From NCBI GenBank assembly GCA_037126765.1, contig JBBCBC010000030.1, positions 2,018,478 through 2,082,477 on the forward strand: a stretch of 64,000 bases of DNA. The letters are read 5' to 3'. Below are positions 1-11,268 of this stretch, piece after piece; position 1 is the stretch's first letter; the number at the start of each line of letters is the position of its first letter. The notes beneath the pieces were generated by a model. The model ran no database searches, was not told the DNA's origin, and saw nothing but the letters and a program-made list of their open reading frames with translations. The position numbers and the translations under genes were made by a program. Source of the DNA: Stenogyne calaminthoides. Lineage: Eukaryota > Streptophyta > Magnoliopsida > Lamiales > Lamiaceae.

Positions 1-114
1 CACGAAACGTATTTATTAAACATCCGGAGTTCTAATTCTATCATCTCTCAGGAAATCTTGGAGGTGGATATAGAAGATGAGAAACAGTTGGATGATAGCC
101 CTGAGAATTTTTGA
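1..114 (+). CDS. C-terminal end of an unidentified protein (partial)
   Basis: The frame starting at base 1 is open through 38 codons and ends in TGA at 112-114. The last 20 residues are strongly acidic (motifs EVDIEDE and DDSPENF). A good acceptor (pyrimidines then CAG) ends at 51, so the last exon may really start at 52, and it reads in the same frame either way. The stretch after the stop looks like a 3' UTR. The gene body lies left of the window. I do not recognise the protein. An acidic tail is common to many nuclear and regulatory proteins, so no function is given. Confidence 0.4.
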   Translation, partial: HETYLLNIRSSNSIISQEILEVDIEDEKQLDDSPENF

Positions 115-339
115 TATCCTGAAGTAATTCTGAAAGGCCTTTCTATAAACCAATATTTAGAAAAGCATAATGTAGACCATCAAATGTTGTGGCTTTTCAT
201 TTTATATGAAGCATGGGGTTGAGATGCATGATTTTAGTTCTTAATCCTTTTCGTATATAGTAATTTTATTATAATTGATGAGAGAGATGACTGATGAGCA
301 GAAGCATGGATGCATTCAAATACAGTAGCAAAAAAGATT

Positions 340-800
340 AGGTATAATGCATCATAAGGTCCCTAAACCACGATTTTGTTTTCATAGGTTCCTAAACTAT
401 TTTTTGTTTCAAAAAGCCCTTTAAGTGATTTTTTTTTATTTCACGAGCTCCCTCGGGAAGAAAATTGAAGAATTTTTTGATTCACCTAAATAATGTATAT
501 ATCAGCTTAATTTAATATTAATCATATACACCAGTGTTTTCGCAAGCAATTTTAGATACTCATTACCTGACGTATTGAGGTTAAAATAACTTGCACAAAA
601 CACATTTGAATATATATAAAATTAACGTACAAATTATTTAACGGGGTCATTATGATAAATCCTAAGATTCCGTCAATTCTCATCTCAAGGGAGCTGTTGA
701 AATAAAATTTCAATACTTGAAGGATTTTTAAAACATAAATAGCTTAAGAACCTATAGAAACAAAATTCGATAGTTTGGGATCTGTTGACGAATTATGCAA
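340..800. mobile_element. Foldback MITE with about 110-bp inverted arms
   Basis: The left arm (about 340-470) and right arm (about 665-800) are diverged inverted copies of each other. Both contain a block reading TTTTGTTT, then ATAGGTTC, then CTAAACTATTT or its variant, then TTTATTTCA and AGCTCCCT. The middle is AT-rich and non-coding. A possible 9-bp duplication flanks it (AAAAAGATT left, AAAAAAATT right, one mismatch). Long inverted arms without coding capacity fit a Mutator-type MITE. It lies between the partial gene at 1-114 and the 3' end of the RCC1-family gene. Confidence 0.45.
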
Positions 801-825
801 AAAAATTATTGAAATTTAGCTCACA

Positions 826-3222
826 TTATTCAGCAACAAGAACAAGATTGTGATCAAAGCCAGCAACAGCTTGCAAAACTTGGGCATCCTCCAAGCATTG
901 AATCAACATAGGTTCAGTTTCATCGACAGAGCTACCCAATCCGAGCCGTCCATTTCTACCACAGCCCCAGGACAGAACCTGCCCCATATCTGTAACCGCC
1001 ATAGAATGCACCCGCCCCCCAGAAACAGAAACCACCTTTTCATCAACCAAAACATCGACAACAAGGGGGATATTTTCTGGACCATCTCTCCCAAGTTGGG
1101 AGCTCTGGTTCCACCCCAATGTAACAACACTTGGTCCATCTTCAGTGGCCTCTGAAGAAACATCCTTGCAAATAGCCAAAGAGTGCCCTAGTCCCGATGC
1201 TATACTGATAGGTCGAAGGCTCATATCGACTACGTGAAATCCTAAATCTTCTTTCACCCTACCTAGCTGACCATACACATTGCTCCCCCCACTTAGAAGA
1301 GTACCGTCACCTGAAAATTGAACCTGAATTTAGCTTACAATTATTTGATCACAAGAAGAGTTACACTTCGGTGCACTAGGTAAGATTTGGCCAAAAAAAA
1401 TCAACTAAGCTGTTTTTTCATTTTTTTTTGCGAATTACAGAAAAAAACAGTCGAAAAGTATTAGTTCATGTGATGAAAAGTATAATCTCATATGATAAAA
1501 AGTATTAGTCGTATATGTGCAGAAGTACTAATAGTTTTTGCCTCACAAGAATTGCATGATGGTGAGTAACAACTAGCAAGGACTTACTGCATAATATTAA
1601 GGAATGATCAAGCCCACAAGCGACGTCCACAACCTCAACATCGCGTACTTCTTCAATTAAAGTAGGTTCCCAGACGACAGGCATGTCTTTTTCCTTCTCA
1701 ATTGCTTCTAAAACCAATTTCTCGGCTGCTTCAATCATCAACTTTGAACTTCCACTCGAAGATTTTACTTTACCAGCAAAAGAATCTAGTGGTGAGGCCT
1801 CCAAAGATTTACCAATCTTCCCTAATCTACCATCGGCATAATAACCCCAGCCAAACAAGTTCCCGTCTTTGGTCAGAGCAAGAGCATGTCCCCAACCTAG
1901 TGAAACCTGGCAGATCACATAGATTGAAAAACATTAGCATATGCAATCAGCATTACACATCTTGTCTTACCTCAAAAACCGTATTAGTTGGGCTAGTTAT
2001 AATACATAAGGGTGTTTGCAAACTCTCCTCATAACTTAGAAGCACTTCTCAGAATCCAAAGTTGTGAGATGGCAACTTTAAGTGTTGCGCCCCTCCACTT
2101 GAGTTGAGTTTGGAAACACCACCATAATAAGCTTCTTAAGCACTTCTAAGGAACTAATTTGTTCTACCTTAAGCATGATATGAAGACCACCTTAACTATC
2201 TTTTGACCGAGAAGTGATTCAACTCTAGCCGGTAAAACAGCCTCAGTAATACCGTTTCCAAGACCTAGTTGGCCTCGCTTGGACTTCCCCCAGACCCACA
2301 AAGTGCCATCATCTCCAATTGCAGCTGAGACAACACCAGAGGCAAATGCAGCTACAACCCTAACTTGATCCAATCCTTCTACCTTTTGACGTTTATTCCA
2401 CATCTCTCTATATATACAAACAAAAAATCAATACTAGAACAATGACCAAGAAGATTGGATTGAAGTTAACACATGGTCTAAATCGATGAAAAAATATTTA
2501 AAAAGAAGCACCAAGTACTATATACCATGCATCAAGACTTTAGAAGCATAACAGGCACCAAATTAGGCCAAAATTGGAAGTTTTTGTTGCACCAATGCTC
2601 ATGTAAATCCTAAACAAATGTTTTGTGTATACCGGAGATCCTAAAACACAATCAAACTTATTGATATCAATTCATAGTAATTCAAAAGAGATAAAAGAAG
2701 ACCTTAAATTCATAAATAACGGATGAATTTCAGAGATATTATACTGGTAAAGAATATCAACACAATTAGGATTAAATTAAAAAATTCAGAACTAACATAT
2801 GCTTATCATCCGTAATTTTCACTGCACCAAACGCTAAACGAATAGGCCCGAGTATAAATTAAAACTTCAACAAGCACAAACTATTAGCAAATTGAAATAG
2901 GAATAAACCTGGGAGAAGTCTTGCAGCGGCCAAGCTGCGATTCGTTATTACGGCCCCAGGCCCAAACATGCCCCTCAGGAGTGACGGCGAAAGAGTGGTA
3001 GTGACCGGCGGCGACGCTGCAAACGTCGGGAGGCAGGCACGTGACAGGAGTGGGCTCGTAGGCGTCGGAGCCCAGCCCGATTGGGCTACCGGCGTGGCCG
3101 AGTGCACCCTGAGATCCGTCCCCGAAGCTCATCACCGTGGTTTTGACTGACATCCATCGGCGGCTCAGCCCGATTAGGAAGCCCGGTTGGTATATCTTCT
3201 TTTTGCAGATGAATCGTGACAT
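826..3222 (-). CDS. RCC1-family seven-bladed beta-propeller protein
   Basis: Four exons on the minus strand: 3222-2909, 2407-2191, 1906-1588 and 1310-826. All junctions are GT-AG and the phases agree, giving 444 aa. The start is the first ATG in frame (3222-3220); the codons just upstream are not ATG. Seven RCC1 repeats are visible, with signatures such as HSFAVTPEGHVWAWGRNN, GTLWVWGKSKRGQLGLG, GHALALTKDGNLFGWG, GLDHSLILC, GHSLAI, VHSMAVTDMGQVLSWG and FDHNLVL. The first about 25 residues are basic and free of acidic residues (RFICKKK, LSRRW), which suggests an organelle presequence. Family members include guanine-nucleotide exchange factors, UVR8-type photoreceptors and mitochondrial splicing factors. 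There is no kinase, FYVE or PH domain, and I cannot assign a subfamily. Confidence in the gene model is high and in its role low. Confidence 0.85.
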
Positions 3223-3559
3223 AGTCACATGCGCTTTTAGTAGCTGGATTAATGAATTGTGAGCTTATGAAAATGAAAAGCGTTTTAATTTTAACGCTCC
3301 CACAATTTTATGGCCCTGCACGCTTTAGAAAGTTTCTAGTACAACTATACAATTAACTTTATATTTAAAAACGCGGTGCAAGTATGAACTCTATTTCGAT
3401 TTTTTGAGTATTACTATTATATTTAAAACTTATTATTGTTAAGTCTAAAAACTCTTATTGTAATAACTTTATATTTTTAAAAAGTGAGAGTTTTTTTTAT
3501 ATAATAGTAATAGTTTTTACATACAATAGTAATAAAATTCATGTATAAACAAAGACGGA

Positions 3560-3640
3560 TGTACATAGGGGCCAGGGGGGCCTCGGACGTACATAGGGAC
3601 CAAGGGGGTCACTAGACCCCCTGGCCCCACTTGATTTTTT
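3560..3640. repeat. GC-rich hairpin with 12-bp perfect stem
   Basis: GGGGCCAGGGGG near 3569-3580 pairs with CCCCCTGGCCCC near 3622-3633. The loop holds further G- and C-runs. The hairpin sits in otherwise AT-rich DNA next to a segment with GAGACGGTCTC near-palindromes (about 3680-3800). Such hairpins commonly mark ends of transposons (Helitron or other non-autonomous elements). I cannot define an element here. Confidence 0.3.
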
Positions 3641-4052
3641 ATATATATATATATACTTATAGTTAAAAGTACACTTGTGTGAGACGGTCTCGGTGTTAGA
3701 CAGAGTATAATTTGAATATTATCGTTTTAAAACTCTAGAAAGAAGTGTATTGAATTTTATTAATATGTACCTCGTCTTATATATGAGACGGTCTCATGCA
3801 GATTTTTATCTTATAAATTATTTATTGTTAACTTGATGAAGTTAGAATTATTGTCTAATTTTAAAGTTTTTTTTTCTATATAATTTTTTTTATTATCCTT
3901 CAGGTGGGGAAGAGGGAGCGAAGAGAAAGAAATATGTATAATTCTGATTTTAAATATTTATATGTAAATATATTTGATTCGGTTAATATAAAAAAAAATT
4001 AGTCTAAATAATTTTGAATATATATAAAAAATTTGAAAGTGCATTTAATTAT

Positions 4053-4190
4053 GACAAAAACTCACATGAGACGGAGTATAACTTAGCACAATCAACACTC
4101 ACCCCTCCCAAAATATTAAAGCGTCAATGCGAAAATTACACTCTATCTCATCGTGAGACGGTATCATGCTTTAATAAAAATTGGGCCGCT
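4053..4190. repeat. Dispersed repeat copy 1 (GAGACGG family)
   Basis: This segment contains ATGAGACGG, then TATAACTTAGCACAATCA, then CACCCCTCCCAAA, TTAAAG and a second GTGAGACGGTATCA. It is clearly related to 62449-62570, which has the same order of blocks. The GAGACGG cores at the two ends are in inverted-type context. It is probably a MITE or the remnant of one. Confidence 0.4.
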
Positions 4191-4327
4191 CTCGACGGAA
4201 TTCTTGGGTCCGTCCCTGTGTATAAATATGGTTTACATGAGTATTACTCTATAACTTATGGCATGTAAAAAAAAAGTAAAAATCAAATTGAACTTTATAA
4301 CTAGCACAAATAAAATATTTTTATGAA

Positions 4328-5469
4328 GAGTGAGTCTCTTGTGCACCAAGTACACCGTGCACTCATATACATGGGTGATCCATTTTTAAAAAATGGGTCT
4401 CGTGTTTATTTAACATGCTATAACGCTGCAAGTCTTAACAAATTAAGATGTAGTCCAGTGGTTGAAACATCTTGTTTCTAGTTGTTGGTTTTTTTTTTTC
4501 TAATTTCTTTTAAATATAGAAACATGTAGTTCTCCTTGTCCCTTTTTTCTTGTTTTTATTCCCCAGTTTGTTTTCCCTAATTTTTTTTTTCTAATTTCTT
4601 TTAAATATAGAAACATGTAACTATCTATAACCAAAACGTGGAGCTAATTATAAGAAAAACGTGCAATTGTGTATATCAGAAACATGCAACTTAATGTAAC
4701 TGAAACATGCAACTACCTAAAACGTGCAACTACGTATAACAGAAGCGTGCAACTACCTATATCAGAAGTGTGCAACTACTTACAACGGATTAGAAGCGTG
4801 CAACTACTTACAAAAGAATAGAAACATACAACTACTTATAACAAAAGTGTGCAACTACCTATAACAGAAGCGTGCAACTACTTATAATAGAAGCGTCAAT
4901 AACCACATAATGAAGCGTCAAGAACTACTTATATCGAAGCGTCACAAGAACTACTTACAAATGAAGCGTCTAAATGAATTCCCACATCTGCTCCCTTTTT
5001 TCCTGCTAACCCCAGCCCCCTTCCTTCTTCCCAACCTGTATCCCATCTTATTTCCAATTAAATTCATGAAGTTTTCTGTAAATTTTTGAAAAAGTGTAGT
5101 CACTAATGTTATTTTGTGCTAATAAATGTGAAGAATCCATGGAGTTATTAGCATTCCACGACCCAAGAATGGCGGCCAACCACGTTGGTATTCATCTCGA
5201 AGCTCACCACCTCAACTCTGTTTCAAAAAGCCTGTTAATGCCAGATTCGTCGCCCACACTCTGATTAACACCACAAATTGGGGAAATTAATTTTGTCGTC
5301 GATAAAAAATTGGTGAGCATTATTTTTCTCTTAAGCCTGGTGATTCTAAAACGGCGTGGCAACAGCGCCAAACAAAAACAAAAGGATCCGCGATAAAAAA
5401 AAAATGGGTAGGGTGAAAGTGAGTGTACGAATCTAAAATCTATGCACCAAGTGCATATGAGACCTTGTC
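4328..5469. mobile_element. Non-autonomous MULE element with 9-bp TSD, possible gene capture
   Basis: The element starts GAGTGAGTCTCTTGTGCACC and its right end, read inward on the other strand, starts GACAAGGTCTCATATGCAC. An exact 9-bp direct repeat TTTTATGAA flanks it (4319-4327 and 5470-5478), the size made by Mutator-like transposases. The interior (about 4600-4980) holds a degenerate minisatellite built on GTGCAACTACTTATAAC and GAAGCG. The part at about 4980-5440 is unlike the rest and has gene-like composition (a stretch around 5168-5300 is open in one frame). There is no transposase. It shares its terminus and the CATGCAACTA core with the element at 27849-28060. Confidence 0.7.
4660..4970 (+). 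repeat. Degenerate minisatellite, GTGCAACTACNTATAAC units
   Basis: About a dozen irregular copies of a unit of roughly 20-25 bases occur. Each contains a variant of AAGCGTGCAACTACTTA followed by ATAACAGA. Units diverge towards the right, where they become GAAGCGTCA. The repeat lies inside the MULE element at 4328-5469. Confidence 0.6.
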
Positions 5470-5995
5470 TTTTATGAAATATATCATAAGTTGCATTTAC
5501 GTGAGACGACATTTTTAGTTCAGCTTTAGTTCAGCTCAAAAGAATTAAAACAAACGGCGTTTGCGCGTACTATTATGAAAGTTTTAATATTCATTTTAAT
5601 TATATATTATTATAATATATCACAAATATACTTAATTATAGAAGACTTTATAAATATACTTTTGGGCATATTTGTTGTGCTATGGTTATGTCAATATAAT
5701 TAGTTTCAGTATGTAGTACACTTCTTGTGCTATACTTGTGTCAATATAATTAGTTTCAGTATAAAGTATACTTTAAATACAGGAGTATTCTTTCGGAAAA
5801 AAAAATTACAGGAGTATAAATTATTGGAACATATAATTAAAGCATATTTATGTAATGATAATAGCATAATACTTGCATCATTGCCCAAAAAATAGAAAAC
5901 CAAACATATGCGAGATAAATAACATGTATCACAAGATAAAATTATTTTTTATAATGTTATTAAAAAAAGTGTCACTTTTAATCTTCAAACTCATA

Positions 5996-6231
5996 CTTCC
6001 TCGTCCCAACTCTTCTTTCACACTATTTTTTTTTTCGTGTTTTAGCTATTAAATTATTTATTATTATTTAAAATAATAAAATGACTTTTAAGAAAGAGTA
6101 TAATAAATTTATTTCTCCTCTATTATATATTTTTTTTAAAATTATTTTATAATTTCAAATATTAATAAAAAAATTGCTCTCTAAAACACGAGAAAACAGT
6201 AGTTATGAACAAATAGTTGGGACAGAGGTAG
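5996..6231. mobile_element. Stowaway-type MITE
   Basis: Inverted ends CTTCCTCGTCCCAACT and (reverse complement of right end) CTACCTCTGTCCCAACT are flanked by TA dinucleotides at 5994-5995 and 6232-6233. The interior is AT-rich with no coding potential. TA duplication plus the CTCCCTCNGTCCC-like terminus is the signature of Tc1/mariner-type Stowaway elements. Confidence 0.65.
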
Positions 6232-6247
6232 TATTTCTTTTTAGAGT

Positions 6248-6610
6248 GATACTTGTGTGCACCAATTGCACATTGTGCAATTGGATTCAATTTTAATTTA
6301 GATTAACCACAACTTAGAACTTGGGTAATTTCACCCTCTATTTTTTTTCCATTCTCGAACCATGAACCCTGAACCATGAACTCGAACCCAAACCATGAAC
6401 ACGAACCCAAACCCTGAACCATGAACCATTCAGATCGGGTTCGGGTCGTTCAGGTCTGGGTCAGTCGAGTCGGCCCAGAGTCAGTCGATCGGGTTGGTCT
6501 AGGTCAGGAACGGGTCTTGTTCGAAATTTAAAATATAATTAAAAAAAACCTCTGAAATCCAATTGCATCAACTATAAATTGGTGCAAAGGGTACACACAA
6601 GTATTTGTTT
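6248..6610. mobile_element. MITE, ACTTGTGTGCACC terminus, with GAACC-rich core
   Basis: The left end ATACTTGTGTGCACCAATTG and the inverted right end ATACTTGTGTGTACC (6575-6605) form terminal repeats. Each is followed by an inner GTGCAATTGGATT or GATGCAATTGGATT block. The core has a short tandem array of GAACCATGAACCC-like units (6356-6430) and then a GGGTCGG-rich stretch. It belongs to the ACTTGGGTGCACCAGTTGCAC family seen at four other places in this window. No clear target duplication was found. Confidence 0.5.
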
Positions 6611-6880
6611 TTTTTTTAATGTTTTGTGGAACACATTGAGTGAAACATGCTACTCACCATTCTCATAGTTAATTGAATATTTACTGTACACATGAATTTT
6701 TAAAAAATATTTATTTGTTATTATTAAAAGAGATAAAATAGAGTGTTAAATGGTAAATATTTTTTTTTGCCAATGTTGAATTTAGTTGGAGGTGGAGGCA
6801 GTATCAGAGAGGCAATGTAATTATCCAAGATTAATTTGACAGGAAGCCAAAAAAAATCTATCTATTATCCAAGAAACAAT

Positions 6881-6892
6881 GCCACATGTGGC
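6881..6892. promoter_or_regulatory. G-box-like palindrome upstream of LHCA3
   Basis: The perfect 12-bp palindrome GCCACATGTGGC lies 190 bases upstream of the LHCA3 start codon. It contains the E/G-box-like core CACATGTG, a type of site bound by plant bHLH light-signalling factors. TTATCC motifs (reverse of I-box-like GGATAA) lie nearby at about 6820 and 6865. Its role in light regulation is inferred from position and motif only. Confidence 0.35.
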
Positions 6893-7082
6893 TCTTCCAT
6901 TTGACACCACGATCCCAACTTTATCCCCAGTTCAACTCCTCACATTGTCCACCACAATTCAGATCCTGAAACCATGCCCACACAAATCTCAGACATGTGT
7001 CTCCCCTTATTTTGCCACCCTCCCTTCATTCTTCTCTGCTACTAATCATAATCCTTGCTTCAATCTCAGTAGCAGACCTAAA

Positions 7083-8631
7083 ATGGCGACTCAGGCCTTG
7101 GTTTCATCATCTTCCATCTGCTCTTCCGCAGAGGCCGCCAGGCAGATTCTTGCAGGAAGGCCAGTTCTTTCATCAAGGAAAGTTTCCTTTGTTGTTAGGG
7201 CTGCTGCTACTCCTCCTGTTAAGGTATCACCATCGTCATTTCTTCGTGTTTTCGAAGGGAAAAAACGAGTTTGTTAATGGGAGTTTGGGTTGATGATTTG
7301 TGTGTTTTGTTGTTGTTTCAGCAAGGAGCTGATAGGCCACTCTGGTTTGCTTCAAAACAGAGTCTTTCTTACTTGGATGGCAGGTAATCAATTGCCTATC
7401 CCCTTTGATTCCTCTGTTCCAAACAGAGTCTTATTACTTGTTTCACTAAAATGTATTAGTTGTTATAACTTAACAGCATTAGTTGGTTTACTAAAAGGTA
7501 TTAGTTGGTAAGTATTAGTAGTTGTTTCCATGCCATTAATGCACCCAAATGTTACTCAATGATTTATTGTCTTTCTTGCCTTGATATCCTATTTCAGAAT
7601 CATATCCACAATTGAATTGTATTGGAACTTGAGAGATGTAATAGGGGTCGTATTTTAGTGTAATACTTCTATGCATCAGTTGGGTCGTGCATCTTTATAT
7701 GGTGTTAGTTGTTATGCTAAAAGGTATTAGGTGGCCTTTATTGGTTATTTTCACTTTAACAGTATTAGTTGTTATACTAAAAGGTATTAGTTGGAAGGTA
7801 TTAATTGTTTTCACTTAACAATATTAGTTGTTTTACTAAAAGGTATTAGTTGGTCTGTATTAGTTACTCAATGATTTATTGTCTTTCTAGCCTTGATATT
7901 CTATTCCCGAAATCATATCCATAATTGGCGCATTCATCATAGTTAGCTGTTCTACCTCTGTATCAATTCTCGTTCAACAATAATGTTTCTTTTTGTGTCA
8001 ATTGTACTTCCTCAGCCTCCCCGGTGACTTCGGGTTTGACCCATTGGGCCTATCCGACCCGGAAGGCACCGGAGGGTTCATCGAGCCGAGATGGCTAGCG
8101 TATGGCGAGATCATCAACGGCCGATTCGCAATGCTAGGCATCGTAGGCTCTATCGCCCCCGAAATCCTGGGCAAAGCAGGACTAATCCCACCAGAAACAG
8201 CTCTCCCATGGTTCAAAACAGGAGTGATCCCCCCAGCCGGCACATACAACTACTGGGCCGACCCGTTTACCCTATTCGTATTCGAGATGGCCTTAATGGG
8301 CTTCGCGGAGCACAGGAGGCTCCAGGACTGGTACAACCCGGGCTCCATGGGGAAACAGTACTTCTTGGGCCTGGAAAAGGGCCTGGCAGGGTCGGGGGAG
8401 CCCGCCTACCCCGGGGGCCCGATTTTCAACCCGTTGGGGTTCGGGAAAGATGAGAAGGAGTTGAAGGAGTTGAAACTGAAGGAAGTGAAGAATGGGAGGT
8501 TGGCTATGTTGGCTATTTTGGGCTTTTTCATACAGGCCCTTGTGACTGGGGAAGGCCCGTTTCAAAACCTGTTGGACCATTTGGCTGATCCTTTTAACAA
8601 CAATGTGTTGACTAGCCTTAAGTTTCACTAG
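7083..8631 (+). CDS. LHCA3: Photosystem I light-harvesting chlorophyll a/b protein, Lhca3 type
   Basis: Three exons, 7083-7223, 7322-7383 and 8016-8631, all GT-AG and in phase, give 272 aa, the family's usual length. Residues 1 to about 40 are a Ser/Ala-rich chloroplast transit peptide. The mature protein has the conserved N-terminal PGDFGFDPLGL, helix B GEIINGRFAMLG (E99, N102, R104), a middle helix with GFAEHRR, and helix C KEVKNGRLAML (about E224, N227, R229). Asn rather than His at the helix B position is the known feature of Lhca3/Lhca4 that supports far-red chlorophylls. The protein binds chlorophyll and passes energy to photosystem I in thylakoids. The start MATQAL is chosen by family match, although an in-frame ATG exists at 6879. 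Intron 2 is enlarged by repeats. Confidence 0.97.
7551..7926. repeat. 64-bp direct duplication flanking a MITE-like insert in LHCA3 intron 2
   Basis: A block beginning GTTACTCAATGATTTATTG and ending CATATCCACAATTG (7551-7614) recurs with few changes at 7863-7926. Between them are repeated AAAAGGTATTAGTTGG and AACAGTATTAGTTGTT units and a GCATCAGTTGGGTCGTGCA block of the same MITE family seen at 35279 and in the RABB1 pseudogene. A partial copy of the TTAGTTG units also precedes the first block (7440-7560). The intron may have gained this by unequal exchange or by insertion of two elements. Confidence 0.6.
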
Positions 8632-8979
8632 GCTTGTTGGTTGGTGGGATTTGATGTGCTCTCTCTCTTTTTTATTGCAAATTTGTAACATCACTTGTTG
8701 TATTGTAATATATAAGTAAGATTGTTCTCGACTTTGGTAATTTTATTTATTTTTAATTATTAGGTTTTATGTTGATAACCTAACGTAATTTTGCAATATT
8801 TATAAAAAAAAGATAATGGTCGCTTGTGTGAATAATGTAGAATTAATGTAAATTGTGTGCAATAAGACTAAAAAGTATGCAAGAAGAAACAAAATTTGTT
8901 GCATGTTAATTAGCCAATGGAGATGGTCGACTGTTTCTACTTTTGCTTGGAAGGCTTTACGAAATTGAGTAGCAACTAA

Positions 8980-9419
8980 GTGCCTGTTGTTTGCAGTCAC
9001 TAATATTCCTAAAAAAAGTGTTGTTAAGTGATTTTTTTAGTAAAATGAAAAGTGGGGAGTGTTTTAAAATAAAGTGATTTAAGAAGTGATTAAAAAAAAG
9101 TATTTGCAAAAAATTCACTTAATTAATTATAAAAAAAAGTAGTTGGATGAGGCACAATGGGTGGGGTCCAGCGTCTAGGCAGCTGTTCTTTCCTTCTTGG
9201 TCCAATGTTGCGGCTTGACTTCCAATATTATATTACAATTTATTTTATATCTTCTGTTTTGCCTAGGAGTGTGTGAACCGAGAAGCCAGGAGTTGGATTT
9301 TTCAGCTTTGCCAAATTAGATTTTAAGTGCTTAAAAACGTGGTTGCAAACACATTTTAAGTGATTTTTTTTTAAAAATGAAGTGCTTTTATTTTTACAAT
9401 TGTGGTTGCAAACGGGACC
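8980..9419. mobile_element. Tourist-like MITE (TAA duplication)
   Basis: The left end GTGCCTGTTGTTTGCA and inverted right end GGTCCCGTTTGCAACC resemble each other. The element is flanked by TAA at 8977-8979 and 9420-9422, the three-base duplication of PIF/Harbinger elements. The interior is rich in AAGTGATTTTTT tracts that pair across the element. It lies 350 bases beyond the LHCA3 stop codon. Confidence 0.45.
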
Positions 9420-9854
9420 TAAATATAACTTGGAAAAAAAGACTTTGAGAAGAAATCAATAACTTGTTTTGTACATGCTCATTTGCGTATCAACTATCGA
9501 GAAAGTGTTACAATTGGTTTTGATATGAAGTTGTTGATCACAATTCTCTATCCAATTATTTTGATCAACATCTAGCTAGGCATATTATATGGAAGAAATC
9601 TAAAATTAGTGATGAACATCATTTGACAATGGGCGTTGTAGAGCTTATGAAAATGTCAGCACGATGCAATCTTCTACTTGAGTGGAATTCAAATAATTTA
9701 ATTTATAATTTTACTAATATGCCCTTTAAGTTTAAGTTATTTCTTTTCAAAGTGTTTTTAAAATCCTTTGTTCGCTTAAAAAGAATCGGGGTAATTGTTA
9801 TGGGGTACATGAAAAGAAACCCCACTAGCTACTAAGTACAAAACATTTTTAAAA

Positions 9855-11268
9855 TAGCAAATCACTACAAAAATATGTTCAATATACCCTAAAAAAAAAA
9901 AAAAAATTGCACACCCACAAATACATTTCAATCGGACTCACTCTCTCTACTCATTCAAACCCACCTTTTTCTCTCTCTCTCTACTCTTTTATTGCTCTCT
10001 CTCCCTCTCCATATTCAAACCATATATTCTCTCTTTCTCTCTCTACTCCTTCGGATATAGGGGAACGGTGATGGGGAACGACAGTCTCTTTCTCTCAACG
10101 GCGGTGGGGAACAACGGTGGGGGTGTGGTAGGGTTTTTTTGCGTTGGTGATGGACGGTGGCGGTGTGAATCTGATGGGGGATGGGATGTTGGGACGGCGG
10201 CGGAAAATGGCGGCGAATGATGGGGGCAGGGGGGCAATTTTTAGGGTTGTTTGTGGTGGTGATGGACGGTGGCGGTGTGGATTTGATGGGGGGTGGGGCG
10301 GCGGATGATGAGGATCGTGGGGTGGCAGCAGATGGCGGTGGGTGCTGCATCTGCTTTTACCGATCTGGATTTGGATGCACAGATAAGAGTTGTGTAATTT
10401 CTTTGATTCCCTTGATTTACCGATCTGGTTTAGTTTTTTTTTTCAAAGATTGGATCCATGATGCGTTACTTATTTTTGGAACTGAAGATGAAGAATATTT
10501 GTAAATATATGTACACCTCTGTAATATTTTTTTTTTATTTTCTTCTTTTGGTGTGAATAATACACAATTTCAACCAATACTTATGTAGGAGAGATTTATG
10601 TGCAGGAAAGCTTTTGGTAGGGGGTGAAATTTGGTGATTCCGCAATGTGAAGATGCAAATAGATATGTGTATATTCAATGTTTTACGCGTGTATGCAATG
10701 TTTAGCGCGTGATGTAATCTTAGTATATACAATGTCTTTTTAGTATATGCAGTGTATTTTTTAATATATTTCTTAGTATATGCAATATTTTTTATTGAAC
10801 GGTGCATTTTTATAGATATATGCAATACTTTTTATCTAAAAATAAAACAATAAAAAATGCATTCTGCACCACCTCATCAATATTATTTAATTAGTTACAC
10901 TATTTATTTATATTTATATACATTATTTATTTTTGCTAAAATTAATTGCACCCAATAAGAGTTAAAAAATAAATAAAAAAATGTATAGATTGAATTTATA
11001 TATATATATATATATATAATTGATATTTGGATAATCACTATAATATAAAGTAGAGAAAAAGTAAAGTAAGGAAAAAATGATGATGATGGGACAAGACACA
11101 AGAGAGAAAAGAGAAAGATGTGGGACAAGACACTATGTAATGTAAGTGATTAATGACACAATTTTATTAAATGGGGAGAGGGGTATTTATGCCAAATCAT
11201 GCGTCTGAAAAAGGTAAATTGTAGTTGGTTGCAATTTTTCATTTAGCAATGTAGTGGATAGTCACTGC
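9855..11268. mobile_element. Foldback element with GC-rich gene-like core (element A)
   Basis: The left edge reads AAATCACTACAAAAAT and the right edge, inverted, reads GACTATCCACTACATTGC. The core (9940-10510) starts with a CT-rich 5'-UTR-like tract and then a GC-rich stretch dominated by GGTGGCGGTGTGGATT-type repeats (10150-10175 and 10255-10285 are near copies). It ends GATCTGG. Short open frames there are low-complexity (Pro/His-rich on one strand) and are not credible proteins. The right part is AT-rich with TATGCAATG repeats. I interpret it as a MULE-like element carrying a host-derived fragment. The edges are approximate and no duplication was found. Confidence 0.4.

Noticed and set aside
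6356..6430. GAACCATGAACCC units as interstitial telomere-like repeat
   Set aside because: The unit is not the plant telomere heptamer CCCTAAA; it is a short local tandem inside a MITE.
9623..9835. 70-codon open frame
   Set aside because: No similarity, no splice or promoter context, AT-rich spacer.
10015..10504. Pro/His-rich and Gly-rich open frames on both strands
   Set aside because: Low-complexity GC-rich DNA gives open frames on both strands; no domain, no splice support.
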